Shown here: positions 1 to 12,027 of the stretch, piece by piece
Layout: the number at the start of each line of letters is the position of its first letter
Position numbering within the stretch: the stretch's first letter is position 1
Source of the DNA: Pestalotiopsis fici W106-1
Taxonomy: Eukaryota; Ascomycota; Sordariomycetes; Amphisphaeriales; Sporocadaceae
Direction: 5' to 3'
NCBI RefSeq assembly: GCF_000516985.1
Contig: NW_006917097.1
Span: 2,170,001-2,234,000 of the forward strand
DNA length: 64,000 nt
The notes under the pieces: model-generated
Seen by the model: the letters and a program-made list of their open reading frames with translations, nothing else
Database searches by the model: none
What the model was told of the DNA's origin: nothing
Translations under genes and position numbers: made by a program

Positions 1-669
1 GCTGCCACGGATGCCGCTGCTACGGATGCCACAGCCACAGCTACCGACGCTGCTGCTACTGATGCCACGGCGACGGCTACAGATGCCGCTGCTACTGCTA
101 CTGATGCCGCTGCGAACAACGGCACAGCCAATGCAGGAGATGCCAAAGCTTCGAAGAAGGCCGCCAAAGCTGCCGCCAAAGCATCCAAGGCTGCTGCAAA
201 GGCTGCCCAGGCTACTGCTGCTGCGACGGCCTCGAACTCGACCGGAGACGCAACTGCTGATTCCAAGGCGGCGAAGAAGGCAGCCAAGGCCGCCGCAAAG
301 GCCGCTCAAGACGCTGCCGCCGCCAATGGAACAGCCACTGATACTGGAAACGCCAAGAGCGGTAAGAAGAACAAGAACAACGACAACAATGCTGCTGCTA
401 GCAACGCTACCGATGCCGCCGCCGGTGCCGACAATGCCAACAACGCGGATGCTGCTGCGAGCGACGCCACTGGCACGGATGCGCTCTCGTCTCTCATCGG
501 CCAACTGACTGGCGGAGCCACAGCCGACGCTGGTGCCGCAAACTCAGGTGCAAGCACTGATGCTCTCACGTCGCTCCTCGGAGGCGCTGGTGGAGGCGCT
601 TCGGGCCTAACTGACATTCTTTCCGGCCTGGGCATCAACCTCAAGGAGCGCAGGGAGAAGGAGGAGTGA
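1..669 (+). CDS. Ala/Asp/Thr/Lys-rich low-complexity protein, 3' part only
   Basis: Frame 1 is open from the window edge to TGA at 667-669, giving at least 222 residues; the start lies outside the window. The sequence begins with degenerate Ala-Thr-Asp repeats (AATDAAATDATA type). Two near-copies of a Lys/Ala block follow (KKAAKAAAKA-S/A-KAAAKAAQ and KKAAKAAAKAAQ), then an Asn/Asp/Lys-rich linker. Two similar segments, DALSSLIGQLTGG and DALTSLLGGAGGG, come next, then a short charged tail NLKERREKEE. No membrane segment or catalytic motif is visible. The codons use mixed synonyms (gct/gcc/gca/gcg), which argues for a protein-level repeat under selection and not a simple microsatellite. I do not recognise the family. 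It could be the C-terminal half of a secreted, wall-associated or nuclear protein, but that cannot be decided without the N-terminus. Confidence 0.75.
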   Translation, partial: AATDAAATDATATATDAAATDATATATDAAATATDAAANNGTANAGDAKASKKAAKAAAKASKAAAKAAQATAAATASNSTGDATADSKAAKKAAKAAAKAAQDAAAANGTATDTGNAKSGKKNKNNDNNAAASNATDAAAGADNANNADAAASDATGTDALSSLIGQLTGGATADAGAANSGASTDALTSLLGGAGGGASGLTDILSGLGINLKERREKEE

Positions 670-2138
670 AAAGCTTCTCGTGATGTCGTAGTAATAATTG
701 TTTGAAAAGGTTGGTTGAACCTCTCAAACTGCTGTATCATGACAGGGAAAATTCCAGATCATGACATGTATACCCACATTCGCTCTATTGTCAGGAATGA
801 GCTGTACGAAGCGAACCGTCGCCATCCTTACCTGGGAGGCCAAACGACCCCCCAGGCGGCGTCGAGGCGTTTGTAATAGCTCTAGACACGATTTATTACT
901 GGAAGAGAAAAAACCCTTTTCGGCATGTTTTCTCGGGCAGCAAAAAGGGATTGGCCGTCTAGCTAGACTAGATGAAATGTTTACTGTGTATTCTTTAGCC
1001 AAGGCAATACGGGTATGGTCTTGCGTGCCTTCTTTTTAGAGGGACATTTTGTGGTTACCCATAGCAGCGAGTATAATGAAAATGAAGAAAAAAAATTATT
1101 GAGATTACTGTTTGACGCTTTATGAATAAACATGATTCTTTGGAAAGTTTAGAGTGAAGTGAAAACATTACCTTGGATTTGCACGTGCTATAGTGCATGG
1201 ATTACCCAATCGTTTTACAGCACAAGAACCCCAGATCTTGAATAGGTACGTAGGTATCCGTATTATTTCTCCAGGGTTAATATGATGCCGGAAATAATTA
1301 ATAGTTCTTATCACTACGTACGATGTGTTGGAATCAATGGCATGGCACGTGTCTCCAGATAGAACTACAGTGCCATATCAACGTTTGCCCCATGAATGAA
1401 ACATTGGGTACCTTGGTTGAACTGTCTGACGAGATAACCATCCAGTCTCTTGACCATGCATACCACGAATGTACAGACGACAGCAAGTGCACTACTAGCC
1501 TTATTCTTGAGTCTGATCAAGTATCAAGACCATAAGTGGGCGAGAGTGGTGCAAAAGTGGGTAAAGCATTAACTCGGAATTACTGTATGTACTTGGTAGA
1601 ATCCTGGGGTTTAGTGGTCTGGTCGTACGGAATATAGACCCGCGGGCGCTTCGGCTCAGTGCAGCACCTCAGTAATGGAGGGCGTCTCATAGGCCAGTTG
1701 GGTTCTGCCGGGATCCGCTGCTATGCGGGTACCCCCGGCGAAATGCCTTTTTGTTCAAGAGCTAAAAAAGCAGCTCCCGGTAAAATCCAATGGAAAAAGA
1801 ACCTCGGGTTCTACCGAGGTCGCAGCAGCACAGAGAAGACACACACTGACTGCAGCTTTTGATGTCATCGCTCGTTCTTCTTCTTCTGCTGCCTTTTCTC
1901 GCCTAGGTCAACGCAGGGCATTTGTAGCATTTGCGCACAAGTTGCTATTTGGCGCATCAGTCACATACAGCACACACACCATATCCCCAATTGACTTGTG
2001 TGATCTTGCCTCATGGCGCTGAGTGCACGGTGATCAATATCGAAGCTTTTCCCTTTCAGACAACAGAAAACAAGTCTTGTTCTTCGTTGATTGAGCACAA
2101 CACCTCAATTGCGACAATCGCCCCCCGACACACACACC
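670..2138. other. intergenic, promoter side of the ETF-QO gene
   Basis: No convincing gene in 1.47 kb; all ORFs are short and lack conserved features. It holds an A/T-rich patch around 1070-1140, a CCAAT-like site near 1205, an imperfect palindrome taggtacgtaggta at 1243-1256, and a pyrimidine-rich tract near 1865-1910 that probably belongs to the 5' leader of the downstream gene. Confidence 0.6.
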
Positions 2139-4185
2139 ATGTCGACCTGTGCTCCCCTCCAGAGGTGTATGCGCCGCGGCGCAGTACCAACACGCTCAGG
2201 ATTGAGCGGCAGACTGTACAAGTCCGCAAGGGCATCCATTGCAGCACCACAGGAATGGAGCAGGCATAGAGCCCCTGCCGCCACGACGGTTTCTAGCCTT
2301 CGTCGCGGGCTGTCAGCTCGACCCTTTAGCACAACCAGAACACTCCGCTTCGCTGATGTCGACGAGAGCTTCGATCCCAAGTCAGTGGATCGGGAGAGCG
2401 ATGAAGTTGATGTTTGTATTGTCGGTGGCGGTATGTACATGGCTTAGATACAACGCAAGCCCTCTCTACACATCTGGACTCGTGCTAATTACTGGTCTTC
2501 TTATGCACAGGTCCCGCCGGACTGAGCGCCGCTATTCGGCTCAAGCAACTAGCGAACGAGGCCGGCAACGAGGACTTTAGGGTATTGTTGTTGGAAAAGG
2601 CTGGTGAAATTGGCGCACATATCCTGTCTGGTGCTGTAATTCAGCCCAGTGGAATCGAAGAGCTGTTCCCGGACTGGCTGGACGAGGAGAACCCAAATCG
2701 ATTCGAGCATGCTACGCCTGCCGGAAATGACAAGATGCGCTTCCTTACCAAGGGTAGTGCTATTCCGTTGCCTACACCGCCGCAAATGAACAACCATGGC
2801 AACTACATTCTCAGTCTGAACCAATTCACATCATGGCTGGGTGAGCGAGCTGAAGAAGTTGGCGTAGAAGTCTACCCTGGTTTTGCGGCATCCGAGGTGC
2901 TCTACAAGCCAGACGGCTCGGTGCAGGGTGTCGCTACCAACGACCTGGGCCTTGGAAGAGATGGAAAGCCCAAGGATGGCTTCGAAAGGGGAATGGAGTT
3001 CCACGCCAGGGTGACCATGTTTGCCGAGGGTTGCCACGGCAGTCTGACAAAGCAGGTAATCAAGAAATTTGATCTCCGGCGGGACAGCCAGAACCAGACC
3101 TACGCTCTAGGTATTAAGGAGGTGTGGGAGATTGAGCCGGAAAAGTTCAACAAGGGCGAGATCAGCCACTCTATGGGTTACCCGCTTCCTGCAGATACCT
3201 ACGGTGGTGGCTGGATGTACCACTTTGGAGACAACTTGGTCAGTATTGGGTTGGTGGTTGCTCTGGACTACTCGAACCCCTGGCTGTCACCATATGGCGA
3301 GTTCCAGAAGATGAAGCAGCACCCCATGTATAAGAGCGTACTTGAGGGTGGCAAATGCATCTCTTATGGTGCTCGAGCACTGGTCGAGGGCGGTTTCCAG
3401 TCGATACCCAAGGTTGCCTTCCCAGGTGGTGCCTTGATTGGAGATTCCGCTGGTTTCGTCAATGTTCCCAAGGTCAAGGGTACCCATAACGCCATGAAGT
3501 CTGGAATGCTTGCGGCTGAAGCTGCATGGGGTGCATTGAAGGACGGTGATGCTGGTTCGGTCTTTTTGTATGACTACGAGGAGTCGCTGCGCAAATCTAG
3601 CATCTGGAAAGAACTCAAGGAGGTGCGAAACATGCGCCCTTCCTTCCACAGCCCCCTGGGACTGTACGGCGGTGTGATGTACTCTGGTCTTGAGGCATTC
3701 GTTCTCAAGGGCCGAGTGCCGTGGACTCTGAAGCACAAGACAACGGATCACGACTCGACAAAGCCGGCGGATCAGTGCAAGAAGATTGAATACCCCAAGC
3801 CCGACGGAAAGATCTCTTTCGACATCCTCACCAGCGTATCGCGAACAGGCACGAATCACGAGGAAGACCAACCGGTCCACCTGCAAGTCAAGGACTGGGA
3901 CGCTCACACCGACTCCACATACCCAGATTTCAAGGGTGTCGAGAACCGATTCTGCCCTGCTGGTGTCTATGAGTATGTCGAGGATGAGTCCAAGCCACAT
4001 GGAGTGAGGTTTCAGATCAACGCACAAAAGTGAGTCCATATTTATAAGCCTGATGATGAACTACAAACTAACTCGGTTGACCTAGCTGCATCCACTGCAA
4101 GACCTGCGACATCAAAGCACCAAAGCAAGACATCAACTGGTCAGTACCTCAAGGAGGCGAGGGACCAAAGTATTACATGACATAA
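2139..4185 (+). CDS. electron transfer flavoprotein-ubiquinone oxidoreductase, mitochondrial
   Basis: ETF-QO passes electrons from ETF (fatty-acid and amino-acid oxidation) to ubiquinone at the mitochondrial inner membrane. Exons are 2139-2430, 2511-4029 and 4086-4185, giving 636 residues, the usual family length. The Arg/Ser-rich N-terminus with few acids looks like a mitochondrial presequence. The FAD-binding loop [13 protein letters not shown] is rebuilt across intron 1. The family block [12 protein letters not shown] follows. The C-terminal 4Fe-4S ligands are the Cys of FCPAG, before intron 2, and the Cys of [10 protein letters not shown], created by splicing intron 2 (56 nt). Without that splice the protein would end at 4033 and lose its cluster, so the intron is functionally required. 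The start at 2139 is chosen over an in-frame non-ATG extension because it gives the expected transit peptide. Calling the family is secure. Confidence 0.95.
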
Positions 4186-5028
4186 AGGGGGAAAGAAAAA
4201 AAAGAAAAAGAAATTGACTGCTCCATGGCTGGTTATATACATGTTGGTTTCGCATATCGGCGAAGCTCCTGATTGCACGGCTGGGGCGTTATATCACGGC
4301 GTTTCATCGGGTATACCAAGGATCCTTGTAGGGAAATGCCGGTGTTATTTAAGAGGCGGGATATTCCAGATTGGGCGTCACATCCTTCTCCGTCATGGTA
4401 GACGATGTTTGGATGGATGAGTATGGACTGTAAATATCTAACAACTTGAACATCCCAACAGAATTTCTGACAGTATACGACATGTTTTGGCCCACCCTGT
4501 CGGACAAGCTGATGATTGTGCTATGGGCCTATGGCATAGGATAAAGGAGCTTCTTCTATACACCGCCCATCTAAGCCTCACTTGGTCATGATCAGAATAC
4601 GACTTCAGCATTTCTTTAGACAAACATGACATCAATTAGCTTGTCGTCAGCCACAGGACTGGGTCCTTTTTTTTTTACTGAGGATATCCCTACCCGGGGC
4701 TTACCAGGTACTAGTAGGTAAGTTACCTCCCCTAGACAAAGTGGTATGCAATAACATAGCACATATTGACAAGAGCCGCTAGTCCGCAAAAAGGCTTAGC
4801 TTGTTCATGTTTCTCTCCTATTTATGAGCAAGAGAAGCGCAGCAACGGGCGCTCCTCGGAATTCCGGGTACAACTCTCATGTGGAACTTTATTCAAGCAT
4901 CCAACAACTCAACTGGCAATTGGTATTTGACGACTGGATTAAGAAAGCAAATCCTTGTGTAAACGGGACCCGGATCTCCGTGTTCCAAAGACTCAACTCA
5001 ATCCAGCCGATTTTCATACTAAATAATA
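4186..5028. other. intergenic, no gene seen
   Basis: A stretch of 840 bp between the ETF-QO stop and the transcription factor start. It contains a T9-10 run near 4670 and an inverted-repeat-like patch (ccaggtactagtaggtaagttacc) near 4705-4728. No ORF with protein character was found. Confidence 0.55.
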
Positions 5029-7033
5029 ATGATAAAGAGTGATGATAATGACGCCAGCAGGATGAACACCACTTTGGAGCACCAAAATCGGTGCGGACTC
5101 TGTAATAAGACCTTTCGGCAGAGTGAGTATACTTACCAGAAACTCTCCCCCTTTTTTTCATTTTTCACGTCTCAGATATTAGTGTCCACTTATACGCCAC
5201 TGGTGCAGGCCAGTATAGGATTTCCTCGATTGAAGCACTATAGCCACCACTAGATACTCTCGCCTAGTTCAAAGCCTACCCTTTCGATAGCAAAACACAG
5301 ACACACATCACAAACAAATCCTCCGAGAGCTGACCACCCATTCTGCCAGAATCATCACTCATTAGACACGCTAAGAAATGTACTCTGGAGCCTAAGACGT
5401 CTGTACGCCAAAAGGCCTGTAAGGCTTGCACAACAGCCAAGGCCCGATGTGACCTCGCCCGGCCCGCGTGTTCTCGTTGTGCCGGTCGAGGCGCCGCATG
5501 CATCTACGTCCGACCTCCGCCAACCCCGGGCCCAAGCCCGGGCTCCTGTTCCGACGTCCCGCTGCCGACTGTAGCGCCATCGTCGGCGGTATCCTCGTCG
5601 GCATCGTCGGCTCATGGGCTCTCACCCTACGCCGCCGCCCCGCAGCAACAGCAGCAGCAGCAGCAGGCCATGTCCTCCTCGTCGACAACGGTGGCGGCTG
5701 CGGCGGCAGCATCCCTGGGTTATGACTTTGCCAGCCTCGATACCTCACACCATGGCGCCCTGACGCCCGGCTTCTTCTCGTCGTCCGAGGATGGTCTGGA
5801 AATGTCTTCGTTTCTGGACGCGGGTATGGGCTTGGATCTGCTTCACACAACGCCCAGCGCGGTGCCGCATCCCTCGCCGAGTGGTGACGGTCTCGACGAG
5901 TGGTCATCACAATCGGTGGGGAGACCCGGACCACATGGCGGGGATGCCGTGTTGAAGCATAGTAGTAAGTCAATACCCCCCTCTTGTGCTCTCTGGAACA
6001 CGGAGTTGTGAATGGCGCCTCCCCCTTTTGATTCTGCCCATCGCGTTTTTACTCCCAAGAGGAGGGGTCAACGCTGACCCCGACCATTATCAGTGCGCAC
6101 GATATTTAGAGTCCTTCGCTCCTGGCCACGCATGTTGGCCAAGGAATTTCAGTTACCCCCCATTATCCATCCTTTGCAGTTCAAAGAAGGGACGCCAAGG
6201 CCGCTGGCAAATTGTATCGCGTTGTGCAAGATATGGTCGGGCCAATGTGATGCCAGTGTTGGACCCGGAATCGGTGGTGCCGTTCGTGAAGAACTCGAAG
6301 TTATATTTAACAAGGTATCTATTTGTCCTGGTCCTGGTTTCTGCACTCCGTTCCTCTGCGATTTACTGACAGGTGACACAGCATCGAACGTACGACCAAC
6401 CTACCCTCCTCGCCGCCCTGCAGTCTGTCGTCATATACCTCCTCCTCTTGATCTTTCCCACGCCGTCCCAGACGTCACAGTCTCTCATCCCGCCCTCGCT
6501 CCTAAATCAAATCCAGGCCCTCGGGCACCACGTGGCCGCAACGGGCCTGATCCTACACGAGGAGACGGCGCGGGCGGTCCCCGTCTGGACAGTTTGGGCC
6601 CACGTCGAAGCCAAACGACGGTCCATGTGCGCGCTGCACCTGGCGCATTGGGCCTACTCGGTGTATCACGGGCCCCGGGGCGCGCGGTACGACGGCGGAC
6701 GGGAGCTCGCGCGGATGCCGGGCCCGGGGGCCAAGTTTCTCTGGAACGCGGCCGACGAACGTGCGTGGGCGACTCTGTACGGGCGCTGGCTCGCCCAGTG
6801 GGACGAGGGCCGCGATTTTATGTTTGCTGATTTTGTTGGCATCGATCCCGAGGTTGTCATGAATCGCCGCGCTGAAATTTGGTTGGAAGACGCGGATGAG
6901 CTGGGGTTTTTAATGCTGAGTCTTGGTGAGTTTTCTTCGACTACTTTTTATAATTCTTTAGAACAGACTGCTGACGAGTAACGTAGTAAATGCAACAGAG
7001 AGAAACATGTCACGGGTTATGAACGAGGTATAG
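5029..7033 (+). CDS. fungal transcription factor with C2HC zinc finger plus Zn2Cys6 cluster
   Basis: Probable DNA-binding regulator of the fungal-specific transcription factor class. Modelled exons are 5029-5122, 5350-5964, 6094-6314, 6382-6925 and 6999-7033, giving 502 residues. Splicing intron 1 (227 nt) joins CGLCNKTF to the next exon and makes a finger C22-x2-C25 ... H38-x3-C42, that is C2H2-like with a final Cys. Thirteen residues later comes a perfect Zn2Cys6 cluster (C55-x2-C58-x6-C65-x6-C72-x2-C75-x6-C82). A Pro/Ser-rich linker and a run of eight Gln follow, then a helical region (exons 3-5) resembling the fungal transcription factor homology domain. ATG 5062 is an alternative start. 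The last intron (6926-6998, branch gctgac) is inferred because it continues the C-terminal helix; without it the frame ends at 6981. The DNA target is unknown. The gene is tail-to-tail with the ITPase gene. Confidence 0.82.
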
Positions 7034-7257
7034 AAATATAAACTATGGACGAAAGATCCGATCAAACTATAAGTTCACCATTTGATTTAATAGAAAGAGG
7101 CTTAACATTGTATTACAAAGAAAAAATCAAAGTAAAAAAAATTCCAGTGCATTTGCCTTGTATAAACTGTGATCTAGAGTATCAAGTACCTGCTGAATTT
7201 CAAAATCTATGCTCTATCATCTAGTAACGGACCAGTCGCCTAACTGTTGCGCTCCTT

Positions 7258-7901
7258 TCATGACTGCGCACCTTGTTCCAAATATTGAGCCAGCTTATCC
7301 AATGCCTTTCCCAAATGCGATATCTTGTGTTTCTCAGCATCCTCCATCTCGGCAAAGGTTTGGCCCGTCTTTTCAAACTCGAAACAAGCATGCCACCCAT
7401 ACCTCAGAGTGCCGCGCGCCGCCACGATCCGGCCATCGACGCGCCCCTGGAACAAGACGGGCTCGTGGCCTGGTCCTTGCGAGTAGCCGAGCGTGGCTAC
7501 CGCCTGCGCTCTCTTGTCTTCGAAGCCGGCCAGCATGAGATGCAGCTTTTCCGGCCCCAGAGCTTCGAGAAAGTACTTGATGTACGGGCCCGGCATTCCG
7601 TTCATGGCCTCAAAGCACAATGCCGTGTCATCTACCAAGACTGGTCCTCCTACCTTTGTACACAGTCGAAAAACCCCATCAGCAAAGCATTCAAAAAGAC
7701 TTTGATCACTAGTAAGACACGAACCAGCTCTGCCGCTCTTCTGCATTTCGCAATGGTGATTTCTTCAATGGTGCCTTGTAACTCGGGAATGTCCAACGAT
7801 TGGTTCCTGACCACGAAACCTCTCGGTTCCAAGATTTCCTTGACATCTGCGAGCTTGTTGGCGTTGCCAGTGATTAGACTGATTTGTCGAGGAGCCGCCA
7901 T
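7258..7901 (-). CDS. HAM1: inosine triphosphate pyrophosphatase (HAM1/ITPA family)
   Basis: House-cleaning enzyme that hydrolyses ITP, dITP and XTP to monophosphates, so that deaminated purines do not enter DNA and RNA; cytosolic. Exons are 7901-7725 and 7653-7258, 190 residues, normal for the family. The N-terminus carries the signature TGNANKLADV. The second exon has GGPVLVDDTAL, NGMPGPYIKYF and the substrate-pocket block GRIVAARG. The intron (7724-7654, 71 nt) starts with an unusual donor GTTCGT and ends in AAAG; it is placed there because joining AEL to VGGPVL restores the conserved core. Retaining it would put a stop shortly downstream. The family call is certain; the exact donor is less so. 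Confidence 0.92.
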
Positions 7902-8774
7902 GTTATCGGTGGCTCCGGTTTCGGAATTGTAGCTTTTGCTTTCTATCTCAGTGTGCAGAATGAGGTCTAGACGTGATTCGTCTTAAATAGAGGAGAGGAG
8001 AGGAGTGATCGCCCTGAATGAAATCGAACGGGGAACTTTCTTATCGAGAATAGTGGCTTGATATTTCTTGCATGCCTAATCTTTCAATTTCTCTCATTGG
8101 TGGTGGTTTAGACTATTAGCAGGCGGTGGAAAACATGGTCGGGATTTGCACCTGGCAGCGGGCCGTTAGTCTCTTCCGCCGGTGGCTATAATCTACATAT
8201 CATATTGCCTTGTGCAATCAAGATGCTAACGATAGGTAACTTTGTTGGGAATTTTTGGGACGATTAGTTGTATTCAATTGTGAGTCAATTAGTCGCGTCC
8301 AGGCTTGAATTTATGCCCCACGACTTTGGGGCGGCTTAGACAGAGAGGAACATATGGGAATGCAACGCACATCATATCGGCATCGGAGAATCCCACTGAT
8401 TGCGAGCTCTGTGTATTTGTAGTCCTATACAAAGTGCTTCAAGTTTCTCCGTGTGCTAGGCCAGCTTCGTTTATCATTTTGCAGATGCAATTAGACTGCC
8501 CTTAACTCGTACATTCTGGGTACACCAATAGTCGCCATGCCAAGGACAAGGGGTTTCGTTGCGGCTGAATGTGACACAGCTGTGGGAATGGAAGCGGAAC
8601 AAAGAAATCGAGCCTGTTCCACAGAGATATCAATCACCAATTGCTATCATGAACTTTTGTAGTTTTATTTTCTCTCCGACTGTATATCTCTCTCTCTCTC
8701 TCACACATACACAAACATAGCCACGGGAAACCTCGTTCACGAAACTTTCCTCAAACGAATCGTGAGAATTCCTC
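7902..8774. other. intergenic between divergent ITPase and membrane-protein genes
   Basis: A divergent spacer of 870 bp with no gene seen. An AGGAG-type purine repeat near 7990-8006 lies in the likely 5' leader of the ITPase gene. A (TC)8 microsatellite at 8687-8702, followed by CA-rich sequence, lies 70 bp upstream of the next start codon. Confidence 0.55.
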
Positions 8775-10704
8775 ATGATGTATAGCCATATTCTACCCGA
8801 AGCTTCAATTGTGAGACGTGGTGGCACGGAATCCAACGCCTTTGAATTCTATAATCAATACTTCAGGGATCGCAATGATCCAGCAGCTCTAGGCACGATT
8901 CAGGCCCCGGCATGGGTCGATAGTCCCCAGATTCGGGGGACTTCAGCTATACTGCTCTCATGTTTGCTGACGATTCTTGCCTGCGTCTATACTGCTCTGC
9001 ATTTAAATATTCCACCCAAAGGAAACATGTGGCGGGTATTGGCCATAAAGATCAGATGGGTCATAACGGCACTGCTAGCACCCGAAGTCATGATCTACAT
9101 GTCGATAATTCAATTCCTCCGTGCCCAAAGACTACAGGGACATTTGATCAAAGTTTTACGAAGGTTACGTGAGAAGGGAAGTATCGACGAGAATGAAAGC
9201 CGCCGATTGCCACACGAAGTGAGAAGCCCATGGCATCTTCATTCTAGTAAACGCTTTCCTTACTGACACTAGTAACCTCAGTCATTGATCGATTTACGTC
9301 TATGCTTCTTCATCGATATGGGAGGCATCCAGATTATGCCAAACTTCACTGATATTGAATGGGACGAGGATGACCAACAGACTTCTAGCACAACGTCGGA
9401 AGAGCAGCAACCTGAATATAGATTGACAGCTGACGGCGTGTATCAACTCTTGTGTATGGGACACTGGTTACCCATTACCGTTGAATCGATCCCTGACAAA
9501 AGCAAGGCAAATGTTTCCCAGAAAGCTTTGGTCCTGGTTCAAGTTGGCTGGTTTGGTTTGCAATGCATCGTGAGAAAGGCATATGGCCTACCACTATCCT
9601 TGCTCGAGGTACATACAGTAGTCCATGTCGTGACTGCAGCAACCATGTATGGTTTCTGGTGGATGGTAAGTGGATCAATGAAAAGACTACATCATCCTCG
9701 CTCTGGTATTATACTTATCAAAGCGTTTGTAGAAACCACTGGACATTGGAGAGCCTGAAGTCTTGGACGACACGACTCGCGGTGCCCTGGAATTCAACAC
9801 GCACATCTGGCTGCTCTCTCCCAGTATGCGATCTCGACTTGATTCCGTATTCATCAATAATGAAGGCGGGCCCATCAGCGAGGACAAGCGGAATGCCCCT
9901 GGAATCAAGATACTCAACTGGTCCGCAAGCCCAACATTGCCCAACGGCTCGAATAATTCACATAACTTCAACATGACGTTTGAAGCGGCAAAAGTGATGA
10001 CTAAATTGGACAGACACCATCTCAACTACATTGTGGACTACATAACCCAGCACCACACGGAATGGATTGGATCACAACATCAAAACCAATCTATCAAAAC
10101 AATAATCAAGGAACTACGCGGGGACAACTTCAATAGCGCACCATTGAATTTGGGTTCTCATAACAACCTCATGGCGACGGAAGAGGACTCCAATGGGAAA
10201 CTCCAGCGACGAAAAAAAGAATCTCGCGTCGTGGACTACTTGAATAGACTTATAATTTTGTTATCCACATTCGGCGGCAATGAGGGAAGGCCATTTCAAA
10301 ATTACAACTTGCTCCTCACAGTCTTGTTGCCGGCAATCTACGGAGGCGTTCACCTGGCGGTTTGGAGAGCGGCATATCCAACCGTGGTGGAACACATAAT
10401 GTGGAGAACTGCATGCATTGTCATCATGACTGGCCTACCAGTCTTGCTGGTGTTGTGCGCTGTCTTTTACCTGGTGATGGTGATTCCTTCTATACTCGAA
10501 AGGAGGCAGCCAGACGAAAGAAGACATGGATTGGACATTTACTTCCCGATGGCAATTGTCGTTGTCTGCATCGCGGCGGCAGCGATGCTCCTGCTCATCT
10601 CAGCGAGATGTTTCGTCATTGTCGAGTCCTTTATAAGCCTCCGCAGTGCACCTATTGGTGTCTATTGGACGCCGGCCTGGATCCAGATGCTGCCCCATGT
10701 TTGA
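8775..10704 (+). CDS. polytopic membrane protein of an uncharacterised fungal family
   Basis: Modelled exons are 8775-9218, 9282-9665 and 9733-10704, giving 599 residues. I see about seven hydrophobic segments: ILLSCLLTILACVYTALHL; the TM-like WVITALLAPEVMIYM; VLVQVGWFGLQCIV; VHTVVHVVTAATMYGFWW; then, after a 180-residue hydrophilic insert, LLTVLLPAIYGGVHLAVW; VIMTGLPVLLVLCAVFYLVMV; and a C-terminal AIVVVCIAAAAMLLLISA. Blocks such as LTADGVYQLLCMGHWLP, VRKAYGLPLSLLEVHTVVHV and VESFISLRSAPIGVYWTP resemble a widespread ascomycete and basidiomycete family of unknown function, recognised from memory and not searched. The first intron (63 nt, donor gtgaga) restores the frame between LPHE and SLIDLRL. 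The second (gtaagt...tgtag) joins WWM to KPLDIGEPE. No biochemical role is known to me. Confidence 0.82.
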
Positions 10705-12027
10705 TACTGCTCAACGTGCGACTTTGTACAACCTGCAAGCTGACCAGATCGTCGTGGTGGAAGCCCTGACCTGCCCTGCACGAAGCGGTCGAGTGCGGGG
10801 GGTTTGACAATGCTCACTGCTTGCTTACCTTGGCGGACTTGCGAGCGGCATAACTCTGTACGTTATGGTTAAAATATGTACCGGATTCAACCTGAATTTG
10901 CGCCCGCTGAGTTGGACATTCTTTGAAAAAGGTTATTGCATTCGGCTGAGGTGTTGCAGATAACGTCGAGCCGAGTCCATGCTAAGTAACGTCGTACCGG
11001 ATGAATGCGTTGGTTGCTCTCGGGAGGTGATCGTTACCTCAGCGGACATCCGGACAGCGCGAGCCCGTAGCAGAAGCCAAAAATTTGACCAGTTGATAAA
11101 CAACAAATCTATTTCCCCCCAAATTTTTGGAGCATCGAAGTTGTATGAGACGAATGTAAATATTTATGATCGCCAAGCTCTCGAGTTAGTTCATGATGGC
11201 TTGAAGCTAAGGACTATAAATATCCCAGGTTGACACGGTATTTGACGAATCAGCTCTCGAGCCAGCAACAACGGTCCGTTTTACGCCTGCATCCACGAAA
11301 GTATCAAGTATGACGGATTCTTCAGTCTGGCTCGGTCAGAAAACCGAAAAGTTTGATTGCGGCAACACAGCTCAGCCATATTGGAGCAAGGCATATTTTG
11401 TGTATGAGACACAAGTCGGCCTATCTTGCATCAATAGCCTACTGCACTACCTATGCAGATGCACAGCTCATATCGCGGGGGGTGGGAAAATGCTCGCTTG
11501 CTGCTTGCCACCTGACAACTCGCATTTCATATCGAGGTTGCATTTACATCCCACGTTGTGTCTTGGCACCACACTGATCACATGCAAACGTGTTGATTCA
11601 TTTGTGCAATTGCCAGGCAGCCAGGGATTTGACTTGCACTATGGATGACTGGCATTCCTCGAGCCGTTTTCCGTGCTCAGCCTTATGGCCACTGATTGGA
11701 CACTTTGTTGCTGACCGGATTTCTCAACTGACACAACAGCCACCGGGTCAACCGTGATTACAGAGTACATGATGTGATTGCGCCTGTGACTGGCTTGCGT
11801 ACAACGGTACAGCCCGCCGAGGATCTTTTCGCCAGGGGCTGTAAAAGCTGACGTGACACAGCAGACACCCAAATGTCTTACAGTCATGAAATCTGATTCA
11901 GCTGCCCTGTGATATCTCAAATATAATCTGAAGAGTTCCCGGGTTGCAGAAACTGCTCTTGTACTCCAATCAAACCCGATCTTACAACAGTTGTCTCAAT
12001 CTACTAAATACCAAGATATCACACAAC
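10705..12027. other. intergenic, no gene seen
   Basis: A stretch of 1.3 kb with only short ORFs lacking protein character. It separates two plus-strand genes and presumably holds the 3' UTR of the membrane protein and the promoter of the dioxygenase gene. A 10-mer tgtatgagac recurs near 11142 and 11401, too short to call a duplication. Confidence 0.5.
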
